Positions 1 through 6,679 are shown, counted from the stretch's first letter. The stretch is 8,898 bases of DNA from an uncultured Corynebacterium sp. (GCF_943912665.1 NZ_CALTVG010000074.1:1-8898); one strand, 5' to 3'. Translations and numbers: made by a program. The notes: a model not told the origin generated them from the letters alone.

Positions 1-113
1 AGCACGCTTTCTACCTGCAGTACAAGAACGTTAAGGCTGACTACGTCAAGGCCGTCTGGAACGTCTTCAACTGGGACGACGTTGCAGAGCGTTACGCTGC
101 TGCCACCAAGTAA
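1..113 (+). CDS. sodA: Superoxide dismutase (Mn/Fe type), C-terminal end only
   Basis: Partial gene: the frame beginning at base 3 gives 36 residues, [14 protein letters not shown]...AAATK, then TAA. This is the typical C-terminus of the cytoplasmic manganese/iron superoxide dismutase, which converts superoxide to oxygen and hydrogen peroxide. The first visible residue should be the His of the family's conserved WEHAFY motif, the last metal ligand. It is followed by YKN and by the [11 protein letters not shown] segment that packs against the catalytic domain. The rest of the gene lies to the left of the window. A strong terminator follows 23 bp after the stop, so the gene is probably transcriptionally separate from cstA. 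Family assignment is secure; the metal (Mn rather than Fe) is inferred from the genus, not from visible residues. Confidence 0.93.
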   Translation, partial: HAFYLQYKNVKADYVKAVWNVFNWDDVAERYAAATK

Positions 114-136
114 GGCTACTGCTTAGGCTTACTCAT

Positions 137-190
137 ACCGCGCCGAGAGACCTCTCTTCTGAAGGTTTCTCGGCGCGGTTACTCGTTTTT
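137..190 (+). terminator. Rho-independent terminator of sodA
   Basis: A 17-bp inverted repeat (137-153 with 163-179, arms ACCGCGCCGAGA and its complement, one internal mismatch) encloses a 9-nt loop. A T5 run follows at 186-190. It lies 23 bp after the sodA stop and before any cstA signal, so it should separate the two transcription units. Confidence 0.88.
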
Positions 191-238
191 GGGCAGAGCC
201 ATTGTGGGCAGAGCCAAAGGAGTGCCGACCAAGGAGTG
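191..238 (+). repeat. Two pairs of short direct repeats upstream of cstA
   Basis: GGGCAGAGCCA occurs at 191-201 and again at 206-216 (15-bp period). It is followed by AAGGAGTG at 217-224 and 231-238 (14-bp period). No open frame with a credible product uses this stretch. It lies between the sodA terminator and the predicted cstA promoter, so it could be a regulator-binding region or simply the result of local duplication. Confidence 0.5.
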
Positions 239-269
239 AGAAATTAACCCATCTTCGCACCGCTTGCTA

Positions 270-278
270 TGGCATAAT
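270..278 (+). promoter_or_regulatory. Probable extended -10 promoter of cstA
   Basis: The sequence TGGCATAAT combines a TGN extension with a hexamer matching TATAAT at 5 of 6 positions. No convincing -35 is seen at 17 bp, which is common in corynebacteria. The predicted start of transcription, near 285, gives a leader of about 65 nt that contains the hairpin at 297-326. I saw no clear CRP/GlxR-type palindrome nearby. Confidence 0.45.
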
Positions 279-296
279 TCACCACACCTGCACATG

Positions 297-326
297 GGGC
301 AACAGATCACTTCTTAGCTGTTGCCC
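297..326 (+). promoter_or_regulatory. Hairpin or dyad in the cstA leader
   Basis: A perfect 9-bp inverted repeat, GGGCAACAG (297-305) with CTGTTGCCC (318-326), has a 12-nt loop. It ends 12 nt before the probable ribosome-binding site and has no T tract, so it is not a standard terminator. It could be an RNA structure affecting cstA translation or a DNA operator for a dimeric regulator. Confidence 0.45.
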
Positions 327-338
327 ACGACTCTCTAC

Positions 339-344
339 AGGTGG
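339..344 (+). promoter_or_regulatory. Ribosome-binding site that decides the cstA start
   Basis: AGGTGG lies 5 nt before TTG at 350. The in-frame GTG at 341 is inside this motif and has no Shine-Dalgarno sequence of its own, so TTG 350 is the better start. Initiation at GTG 341 would add only three residues. Confidence 0.5.
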
Positions 345-349
345 TTGCC

Positions 350-2056
350 TTGAACTCACTCGTCCTCACGTTTATCGGACTCGCCATGATGCTGGCGGGC
401 TACCTCGTCTACTCCCGCTTCCTCGCCTCGAAGGTCTACCGCCTCTCGGAGGGCTTCTCCACGCCCGCCCACACCATGGAGGATGGCGTGGACTACGTGC
501 CCACTAACAAGTACGTGCTGTGGGGCCACCACTTCACCTCGGTGGCGGGCGCAGCCCCCATCATCGGCCCGGCCGTCGCGGTGATCTGGGGCTGGCTGCC
601 GGCCTTCCTCTGGGTCACGCTGGGCACCGTGTTCTTCGCCGGCATACATGACCTGGGCGCGCTGTGGGCTTCCCAGCGCCACCGCGGGCAGTCCATCGGC
701 ACCCTGTCCGGGCGCTACATCGGCGCCCGCGGCCGCGCGCTCTTCCTCGTGGTTATCTTCCTGCTGCTCCTCATGGTCAACACTGCGTTCGCCGTGGTGA
801 TTTCCAACCTGCTCATCTCCACGCCGTCCGCCGTCATCCCGACGTGGGGCGCCATCTTTGTGGCTCTGCTCATTGGCCAGGCCATCTACCGCTTCCGCTG
901 GAACCTCACCGTGGTGTCCATCGTGGGCGTGGCCGCGCTTTACGGCCTGATGATCCTCGGGGACCGCGTGCCGCTGGCCCTGCCGGAGACCGTCCTAGGC
1001 ATCCCGGACCGCGGAGTGTGGATCATCCTGCTCTTCGTCTACGCCTTCATCGCCTCCCTCCTGCCGGTCTGGGTCCTGCTGCAGCCGCGCGACTACATCA
1101 ATGGCCTCCAGCTCTTCGTGGGCCTGGCCATCCTGTACGGCTCCTTCCTGGTCACCCGCCCGGAGGTCGTCGCCCCGCCCCTCTCAGACCACGTGCCGGA
1201 TCAGACCCCCGGCATCTTCCCGCTGCTCTTCGTCACCATTGCCTGCGGCGCCATCTCCGGATTCCACGGCGTAGTCAGCTCCGGTACGTCCTCCAAGCAG
1301 CTGGATAAGGAGACCGACGCCCGCTTTGTCGGCTACTTCGGCGCGGTGGGAGAGGGCCTGCTGGCGCTGGGCACCATCATCGCCACCACCTCCGGCTTTA
1401 AGACCGCCGCCGACTGGGAGGCCGTCTACAACGAGTGGAACGCCGGCGGCGTCGAGGCCTTTGTCCAGGGCGGCGGCAGCCTCATGAACGAGGGCCTGGG
1501 GGTTCCCACCTCCCTGTCCGCCACCATCCTGGCCACCATGGCGGTGCTGTTCGCCGCCACCACGATGGATTCCGGAGTGCGCCTGCAGCGCATGGTGGTC
1601 TCGGAGGCCGCGGAGCTCATGGGCATCAAGCTCAGTGGTCTCGTGGCCACCATCATCGCCGTCGGCTGCGCCTTGGGCCTGACCTTCTCCACGGGTGTGG
1701 ACGGCTCCGGCGGCATGCTCATCTGGCCGCTGTTCGGTACCACCAACCAGCTCATGGCCGGCCTGACGCTGGCCATCGTGGTGGTCATCCTCACCCAGCT
1801 GCGCCGCCCGACGTGGCCGGTGCTCATCCCGCTCGTCTTCGTCACCGCCATGTCCCTGTGGGCGGCCGTCCTGCAGCTCAAGACCCTCTTCAGCGCGGGC
1901 AACTGGCTGCTTTTGGTCATCGACGCGGTCATTATCGTCGCGGCCATCTGGGTCATCGGCGAGGCCATCGCCGCCATCGGGCGTGCCCGCAAGGCCCCGC
2001 AGGTCACGTGGAAGGACGAGGACGTCGAGCCGCCCATGCCCGCCCATGTGGGATAA
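350..2056 (+). CDS. cstA: CstA-family transporter (short form), probable pyruvate or peptide uptake
   Basis: Polytopic inner-membrane protein of the carbon starvation family, 568 aa from TTG 350 (571 from GTG 341). Characterised enteric members (CstA, BtsT) are proton-driven pyruvate importers, and peptide uptake has also been proposed. Family blocks are visible in order: GHHFTSVAGAAPIIGPA near residues 59-75, HDLGALWASQRHRGQSIG near 100-117, LPVWVLLQPRDY near 238-249, SGFHGVVSSGTSSKQ near 303-317, and WPLFGTTNQLMAG near 459-471. About 14 or more hydrophobic segments are spread along its length. It is clearly shorter than the ~700-aa enteric proteins, mainly at the C-terminus, which ends in a charged cytoplasmic tail. 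The gene overlaps the next one by 11 bp, and that gene encodes a Cys-Cys-ending small protein, echoing CstA-YbdD. The family is secure; the substrate is inferred. Confidence 0.93.
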   Translation: MNSLVLTFIGLAMMLAGYLVYSRFLASKVYRLSEGFSTPAHTMEDGVDYVPTNKYVLWGHHFTSVAGAAPIIGPAVAVIWGWLPAFLWVTLGTVFFAGIHDLGALWASQRHRGQSIGTLSGRYIGARGRALFLVVIFLLLLMVNTAFAVVISNLLISTPSAVIPTWGAIFVALLIGQAIYRFRWNLTVVSIVGVAALYGLMILGDRVPLALPETVLGIPDRGVWIILLFVYAFIASLLPVWVLLQPRDYINGLQLFVGLAILYGSFLVTRPEVVAPPLSDHVPDQTPGIFPLLFVTIACGAISGFHGVVSSGTSSKQLDKETDARFVGYFGAVGEGLLALGTIIATTSGFKTAADWEAVYNEWNAGGVEAFVQGGGSLMNEGLGVPTSLSATILATMAVLFAATTMDSGVRLQRMVVSEAAELMGIKLSGLVATIIAVGCALGLTFSTGVDGSGGMLIWPLFGTTNQLMAGLTLAIVVVILTQLRRPTWPVLIPLVFVTAMSLWAAVLQLKTLFSAGNWLLLVIDAVIIVAAIWVIGEAIAAIGRARKAPQVTWKDEDVEPPMPAHVG

Positions 2057-2303
2057 GCTGCGGGCCTTCGGGCGCGGCCTCGATGAGTTCTACACCGCGC
2101 CCTACCGCCGGACCTTCGCCAAGGCTCAGCAGGAGGAGGACGATCTCTTTATGCTGCTCGTTATGTCGGAGGCCCTGGGCGTGCCGAACCCGGCTAGCTA
2201 CTACACACTGGAGCTCCTCCCGCTTGTCTACGAGGACGTCCACGCCTGGCACACGCGTATGGGCCTGGAGCGCTCACCACTGGACGGAATTTCATGCTGT
2301 TAA
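2046..2303 (+). CDS. Small soluble protein ending in Cys-Cys (cory-CC-star type), CstA partner candidate
   Basis: The 85-aa protein starts MWDKLRAFGRGLDEFY and ends DGISCC immediately before the stop. No signal peptide or convincing membrane segment is seen; the moderately hydrophobic stretch DLFMLLVMSEALGVP (33-47) looks like an amphipathic helix. A Tyr/Pro/His-rich segment (YY at 52-53, VYEDVHAWHTRMG at 61-73) precedes the tail. ATG 2046 is chosen because longer in-frame extensions are Arg/Pro-rich shadow sequence. It overlaps cstA by 11 bp and the ATPase gene by 10 bp, with no strong ribosome-binding site, so translation is probably coupled. I recall corynebacterial proteins of this shape being called cory-CC-star proteins. 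Enteric YbdD and YjiX, encoded next to CstA and BtsT, are also small and end in Cys-Cys, although the sequences differ. A role in modulating CstA or binding metal/redox partners is inference. Confidence 0.85.
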   Translation: MWDKLRAFGRGLDEFYTAPYRRTFAKAQQEEDDLFMLLVMSEALGVPNPASYYTLELLPLVYEDVHAWHTRMGLERSPLDGISCC

Positions 2304-3259
2304 CCCCCATCATCTTCTTCGGCGGCAAGGGCGGGGTGGGCAAGACCACCCTGGCCACCGCGACCGCACTGCGCCTGGCCCGGGCCGGCAAGCGCGTGCT
2401 GCTGGTGTCCACGGACCCGGCCCACAACCTGGGCCACATCTGGGACGCCCAGCTTTCCGACGTCCCCACGGCCGTCCACGACCACCTCGACGTCATCGAG
2501 ATCGACCCGGCGCGCGCGACCAACGACCACCTGCGTGACGTCGGCACGCACATGCGTCGCTTCATGCCGGAGCGGCTGCACCGCGAGGTGGACCGCCACC
2601 TGGAGCTGGCGCGGAACTCGCCGGGCACGCACGAGGCGGCAATGCTGGAGCGCATCGCGCAGCTGGTGGAGCACCGCGCGGACTACGCCCACATCGTCTT
2701 CGATACCGCACCGTCCGGGCACACCTCGCGGCTGATGGCGCTGCCGGAGATTATGGCCGCTTACACCGATGGTTTGCTGGCCCGCCGCGAAAAATCGGAT
2801 AAGTTTGGCGCGGCACTGCGCGGGATAACCTCGGCGGAGAAGTCCGTATCCGCAGCGACGCTGAGCCCCGTGGAGCGCCGGAACCAGGAGATTCGCTCCA
2901 CGCTGCTCCAGCGCCGTCACCGCTTCGAGCACCTGCGGACAGCGCTGACCAGTGCTTCGACCACGTCCTTCTTCCTCGTGCTCACCGCCGACCGCACCCC
3001 GGTGCTGGAGACCACGGAATTTTGCGCGGACCTTCAGGCCAACGGTGTGTACGTGGGCGGCGTGCTGGTCAACCGCCGCACGCCCGTCAGTCAGGACGAG
3101 TTCCTGGCGCAGCGGCGCGCCGCCGAGGACGAGGCGCTCGCACTCCTGGCGCAGAAACTACCCGGCCAGTCTGTAGTGGAGGTCCCCTGGCTGCCCTACG
3201 AGGTTTCTACTCCGCAGGCCCTGGAGGCGCTGGCTGAGTTCCTACCACAAAGTTCCTAA
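2294..3259 (+). CDS. ArsA/Get3-family ATPase
   Basis: Single-domain P-loop ATPase of 321 aa, cytoplasmic, in the SIMIBI class with ArsA (arsenite pump ATPase) and Get3 (tail-anchored protein targeting). Visible motifs: deviant Walker A GGKGGVGKTT at 10-19 with the signature Lys12; switch I DPAHNLGHIW at 41-50; switch II FDTAPSGHTSRLMALP at 136-151; an A-loop-like segment LTADRTPVLETTE at 230-242; and the GVLVNR strand at 256-261. Get3's zinc-binding CXXC and ArsA's arsenite-binding cysteines are absent: the only Cys is C244. Arsenite export is therefore unlikely despite the family name. ATG 2294 overlaps the small CC-tail gene by 10 bp, with a weak GGACGGA site 5 nt upstream. Its place in the CstA operon suggests an ATP-dependent chaperone or regulatory switch for the transporter or the small protein, which is inference. 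The 3' end overlaps the opposing LysR gene by 53 bp. Confidence 0.93.
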   Translation: MLLTPIIFFGGKGGVGKTTLATATALRLARAGKRVLLVSTDPAHNLGHIWDAQLSDVPTAVHDHLDVIEIDPARATNDHLRDVGTHMRRFMPERLHREVDRHLELARNSPGTHEAAMLERIAQLVEHRADYAHIVFDTAPSGHTSRLMALPEIMAAYTDGLLARREKSDKFGAALRGITSAEKSVSAATLSPVERRNQEIRSTLLQRRHRFEHLRTALTSASTTSFFLVLTADRTPVLETTEFCADLQANGVYVGGVLVNRRTPVSQDEFLAQRRAAEDEALALLAQKLPGQSVVEVPWLPYEVSTPQALEALAEFLPQSS

Positions 3260-4097
3260 AGCGCTCCACCGGCGGGGCGTCGTCGCCCACCCGCCACACC
3301 AGGCCAAGCTCGCGGTAGGCGGCGGGCTCCAGCGGGATGAGGCTGCCCACGTGCAGGTACGGGTCATCCAGCGGCAGCAGCGCGCAACCCAGGCCCGCGG
3401 CCACCAGCCCCGCCACCGTGCTCAGCTCCATCGACTCGAAGACCAGGCGGGGGTTGAACCCGGCGTGGGCCGTGAGATCGTCGAGAAGCATGCGCGTGCC
3501 GTAGCCAGGCAGCATGCCGATGAAGGCCTCCTCCGCGAAGTCCGCGAGGCGCACGCTGTGCCGGCCGGCGGCCCAGTGGCCCTCCGGCACCGCCAGGCCT
3601 AGGCGCTGCAGCTTGAGCTGGTGCCAACCCACCTCCGCGTCCGTCACCGGGCGCGGGCCCACCAGCGCCAGGTCGGAGTCCCCGGCCAGCACGCGGCCGA
3701 CCAGCTCACGCGCCGCGCCCTGGTGCAGCCGAATGTCCACGTGCGGGTGCGCGGCACGGTAGGCCTTGAGCAGCTCCGGCACCATCCACGTGCCCAGGGA
3801 GTGCATGAAGTCCAGGCGGACGGTGCCGCGCTCCGGATCCATGAGCCGGGCCACCGCGTCCCGCGCTGCAGTCTCGGCGCTGAGCATCCGGCGGGCATGC
3901 TCGACGAAGGCCACGCCCCGGGAGTTGAGCCGCAGCCGCCGGCCGCTGCGCTCGAAGAGGCTGGCCCCCACCTCGGTCTCCACGCGCTGGATGCGTCGGC
4001 TCAGCGCGGGCTGGGAGAGCCCGAGGGCGTCGGCAGCCGCGCCCACCAGGCCGTGCTCGGCCACGGCGACGACCCCACGCACGTCTTCGACATTCAT
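3207..4097 (-). CDS. LysR-type transcriptional regulator
   Basis: About 296 aa, a normal length for the family. The N-terminal winged helix-turn-helix is clear: VVAVAEHGLVGAAADALGLS followed by QPALSRRIQRVETEVGASLFERSGRRLRL and the start of the linker helix. The C-terminal periplasmic-binding-like effector domain starts near GTVRLDFMHSLGTWMVPELL and includes DLALVGPRP and GLGCALLPLDDP. ATG at 4097-4095 is preferred over GTG at 4103 because GAGG lies 5 nt before the ATG and would abut the GTG. It diverges from the MFS gene, the usual arrangement for a LysR regulator controlling a transporter in response to a small ligand. The ligand cannot be read from the sequence. Its last 53 bp overlap the end of the ATPase gene on the other strand, and no terminator is visible between them. 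Confidence 0.93.
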   Translation of the reverse strand: MNVEDVRGVVAVAEHGLVGAAADALGLSQPALSRRIQRVETEVGASLFERSGRRLRLNSRGVAFVEHARRMLSAETAARDAVARLMDPERGTVRLDFMHSLGTWMVPELLKAYRAAHPHVDIRLHQGAARELVGRVLAGDSDLALVGPRPVTDAEVGWHQLKLQRLGLAVPEGHWAAGRHSVRLADFAEEAFIGMLPGYGTRMLLDDLTAHAGFNPRLVFESMELSTVAGLVAAGLGCALLPLDDPYLHVGSLIPLEPAAYRELGLVWRVGDDAPPVERFRNFVVGTQPAPPGPAE

Positions 4098-4117
4098 GCA
4101 CACCTCGCATGGTTTTT

Positions 4118-4144
4118 GTTATTTCTGCACATTTTACACATAAC
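4118..4144. promoter_or_regulatory. Candidate LysR operator between the regulator and the MFS gene
   Basis: The 70-bp divergent intergenic region is AT-rich against its surroundings. GTTAT (4118-4122) and ATAAC (4140-4144) form an inverted repeat with a 17-nt spacer. LysR regulators usually bind partly palindromic sites with A/T-rich flanks in such divergent regions. The dyad is short and imperfect inside, so the assignment is tentative. Confidence 0.35.
4131..4136 (-). promoter_or_regulatory. Probable -10 element of the LysR gene
   Basis: On the minus strand this reads TAAAAT, 5 of 6 matches to TATAAT, giving a start near 4124 and a leader of about 27 nt containing the GAGG site. No good -35 is seen. 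It sits inside the GTTAT/ATAAC dyad, so LysR binding there could autoregulate the gene. Confidence 0.4.
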
Positions 4145-4167
4145 TGCGGGGAGGCCATCCTGGATGC

Positions 4168-5320
4168 ATGACACGAACCCGGCGCGCTACCATCGCCATG
4201 CTTTTCGTGGGCCTGGCCATCTTCTCCTGCCTCTACCCCACCCCAGGCCATGCTGCCCACCCTGGTCGCGGAGATGGGGATGTCCTCCACCGAGGCCGCC
4301 CTGACCATCTCCGCCGCCACCGGCGCGCTCGCCATCTGCGTCATCCCGGTCTCCATCATTTCCGAACGCATCGGGCGCGGAAAGCTGCTGCTCGTCTCCA
4401 CCATTGCCGCCACGCTCATCGGCATGCTCGTGCCACTGGCCCCCACACCGGAGATCCTCATCGCCACCCGCGCGCTGCAAGGCGCTGTCATCGCCGGCGC
4501 GCCGGCGACGGCCATGGCATGGATTTCAGAAGAACTCGACTCCGACTATGTCGCCCGCGCCATGGGCCTCTACATCGCCGGCACTACCATCGGCGGACTC
4601 ACCGGCCGCCTCATTCCCACCGGGCTGCTTGAGCTCACCTCCTGGCGGTGGGCCCTGTTCGGCTCCAGCTTGGTCACGCTCATCCTGGCCATCCTTGCCG
4701 CGCTCCTGCTGCCCTACCAGCAGAACTTCACGCCTAAGGAGATACATTTCCGCTCGGAGCTTTCCGCCATCTTCCGCCACGCCCGCGACCCGCGCCTGAT
4801 ACCGCTGTTCATCGTGGCCTTCGTGGCCATGGGCACCTTCGTGTCGCTCTATAACTTCTTGGGCTTTCGGCTCATCCACCACTTTCACCTCGCCCCCGGC
4901 CTGGCGGGGCTGGTCTTCCTCTTCTACCTCACCGGCACGTGGTCCTCGGCGCGGGCGGGCCGCCTGGTCTCCCAGCTGGGCCACGCCACCACTCTGCTGC
5001 TGTCCTGCGCGCTCTTCGCCGTGGGCATCGCCCTCTGCGCTGGGCCGCTGGTGTGCGTGCTGCTGGGCATCGTGCTGCTCACCATCGGGTTCTTCGCCGC
5101 GCACTCCACGGCCTCCGGGTGGGTGGGGCACATTGCCACCCACGACCGCGCGGAGGCCTCCAGCCTCTACGTTTTCTTCTATTACCTGGGCAGCTCCATC
5201 CTGGGTGCGCTGGCGGGCGTGCTTTTCGACGCCCTTCCCTGGCCCGGCTTCATCGCCGTCTACACCGTCTTGTGTGTAGGCATCACGGGCCTGAGTTGGG
5301 CCGTGAGAAAAAACGGATAA
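4168..5320 (+). pseudogene. MFS transporter (YnfM-like) with a frameshift after the first membrane segment
   Basis: Major facilitator family efflux-type permease interrupted by +1 nt. The frame from ATG 4168 gives MTRTRRATIAMLFVGLAIFSCLYPT, a good first membrane helix, then turns into His/Arg-rich nonsense ending near 4632. The frame open from 4250 to 5320 (356 aa) gives the remaining ~11 helices, including the loop SERIGRGK between helices 2 and 3 and the segment ALQGAVIAGAPATAMAWISEE. Removing one C from the CCCC run at 4241-4244 joins them as ...CLYPTQAMLPTLVAEMG..., the expected family sequence, for 383 aa and 12 helices. GGGGAGG at 4148-4154 is 13 nt before ATG 4168. Translation from ATG 4250 could still give an 11-helix product, but without a ribosome-binding site. 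It may be a true mutation, a phase-variable tract or a sequencing error. Divergent from LysR and 11 bp before the next gene. Confidence 0.75.
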
Positions 5321-5331
5321 ACTCGGGTTTT

Positions 5332-6621
5332 ATGGATAAGTGGTCGCCGCGCACATGGCATAGGAAGGCATCCCGCCCCGTTACCGTCTGGATGATGGTG
5401 TTCCTCGTAGCCGGTGCCACCCACACCCTGATCCCCAACTACCGCTGGGTGCTCATCCACCTCTTCACCCTGGGCATCCTCACCAACAGCATCCTGGTGT
5501 GGTCGCAGTACCTCACCGAGAAGTTCGTGCAGCAGCGCCTGCCGGAATCCGCCCGCCCCCGGCAGCTCGCCCGCATCTACCTGCTCAACGCAGGCGTCAT
5601 CCTGGTCCTCCTGGGCCAGCTGCTCATTCAGGCGTGGGCGCAGCACTGGATTCTCACGCAGGTGGGCGCCACCCTCGTGGCCGCCACCGTGGCCTGGCAC
5701 GGCGCCGTCTTGTTCGGGCAGTGGCGCCACGCAGAGTCGAAGCGCTTCCGCCCCGTCGTGGCCGCCTACGTGGCCGCGGCCTTCTTCCTAGCCGTGGGCG
5801 CTGTCCTGGGCGCCCTGCTGGCGGTGCATCCCGGCCAGCCGCGCCTGCTCATCGCGCACGTGGCCGCCAATGTCGGCGGCTTCGTGGGCCTCGCGGCGGC
5901 GGGCTCGCTCACCATTTTGTTCCCCTCCATCTGGCGCACCAAGGGCATCAACCCGCACATGCGCCTCAGCTTCGCCCTCCTGAGCCTGGGCGTCATCGGC
6001 GCCCTCGTCGGGGCGGCCTGGAACGTGCCCCAGGCAGGGCTCATCCTGTACTGCGCGGGGTGGGTGCTCAGCCTGCACGGCTGGGTGGGCAACGCGCTCA
6101 CCGTCCTCCGCGACCCCCGCGGGCGCATCACCTACCCGGCGCTGTCCGTGCTGTGCTCCGCATTCTGGCTCGTCGGCGCACTGACCTACTACGCAGTGCA
6201 GCACTTCTTTAACGCCGAGCCGAAGATCCCCATGCTGGCCCTGGTCATCGGCTTCGCGGCGCAGCTGCTCACCGGCGTGATGGCCTACCTGCTGCCCTCC
6301 ACCATGGGCGGTGGCCCCGCGGCCGTGCGGGCCGGCCTCCGCGAGTTCAACCGCTGGGGCCTGGGGCGCGCCGTATTCATCAACGGCGGACTGGGGCTGT
6401 GGCTCGCCACGTCGAACTCGCTGGTCATGGTGGCCGCCTCCCTGCTGTGCATCGGCTCGATGGCGGTGCTGCCCATCCTCATCGTCCGCGGGGTCAAGGC
6501 GCAGAAGGCGGTGCTGCAGAAGAAGGCGCAGGGCCCTGCCCCGGTGACCACCACCAACTGGGATCAGGCGTGGGTGGCCCTCGCCGTGCTCATCGTTCTC
6601 GGCGGGCTCGGCCTGCTCTAG
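5332..6621 (+). CDS. Polytopic membrane protein resembling the membrane module of actinobacterial multicopper oxidases
   Basis: The 429-aa protein starts at ATG 5332, 11 bp after the MFS stop, with only a weak GGG-rich site, so it is probably co-transcribed and perhaps translationally coupled. About 12 hydrophobic segments run through it. The opening block (RKASRPVTVWMMVFLVAGATHTLIP, near 11-35, then HLFTLGILTNSILVWSQYLTE near 43-63) and the late block QLLTGVMAYLLPSTMGGGP (311-329) match, from memory, the N-terminal membrane region of actinobacterial copper oxidase/nitrite-reductase-like proteins. Those proteins usually continue into cupredoxin domains; this one stops after the membrane part. 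Membrane-embedded or membrane-edge histidines at H31, H43, H123, H176, H249 and H291 could bind metal or haem. Function is unknown; an NnrS-like haem-copper protein is an alternative. The membrane topology is certain, the family relationship moderate. Confidence 0.82.
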   Translation: MDKWSPRTWHRKASRPVTVWMMVFLVAGATHTLIPNYRWVLIHLFTLGILTNSILVWSQYLTEKFVQQRLPESARPRQLARIYLLNAGVILVLLGQLLIQAWAQHWILTQVGATLVAATVAWHGAVLFGQWRHAESKRFRPVVAAYVAAAFFLAVGAVLGALLAVHPGQPRLLIAHVAANVGGFVGLAAAGSLTILFPSIWRTKGINPHMRLSFALLSLGVIGALVGAAWNVPQAGLILYCAGWVLSLHGWVGNALTVLRDPRGRITYPALSVLCSAFWLVGALTYYAVQHFFNAEPKIPMLALVIGFAAQLLTGVMAYLLPSTMGGGPAAVRAGLREFNRWGLGRAVFINGGLGLWLATSNSLVMVAASLLCIGSMAVLPILIVRGVKAQKAVLQKKAQGPAPVTTTNWDQAWVALAVLIVLGGLGLL

Positions 6622-6679
6622 CTGGGCGAGTTTCGGGTTCCAGGTCTGGGGATCTAGAAGGTAGGGGCCGGGACAGGGC

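Noticed and set aside
664..1308. Open frame of 214 aa on the plus strand inside cstA
   Set aside because: The product is His/Arg/Pro-rich with no family features. It is an out-of-frame shadow of high-GC coding sequence.
1184..2047. Long minus-strand open frame (287 aa) opposite cstA
   Set aside because: Gly/Asp/His-rich low-complexity translation with no domain. It is antisense to a strongly supported transporter gene.
1435..2538. Plus-strand open frame of 367 aa crossing three genes
   Set aside because: It spans cstA, the small protein gene and the start of the ATPase gene in the wrong frame, with Arg/His/Pro-rich composition.
2294..3259. Arsenic resistance operon
   Set aside because: There is no arsB, arsC, arsD or arsR-type neighbour, and the ATPase lacks arsenite-binding cysteines.
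4939..5331. 5' extension of the membrane protein frame upstream of ATG 5332
   Set aside because: The extension lies inside the MFS gene and translates to Arg/Pro/Gly-rich sequence. Membrane-protein character begins only after ATG 5332.
6622..6679. Bidirectional terminator between the convergent membrane protein and nuclease genes
   Set aside because: The 58-bp gap has G-rich runs but no stable inverted repeat with a T tract on either strand.
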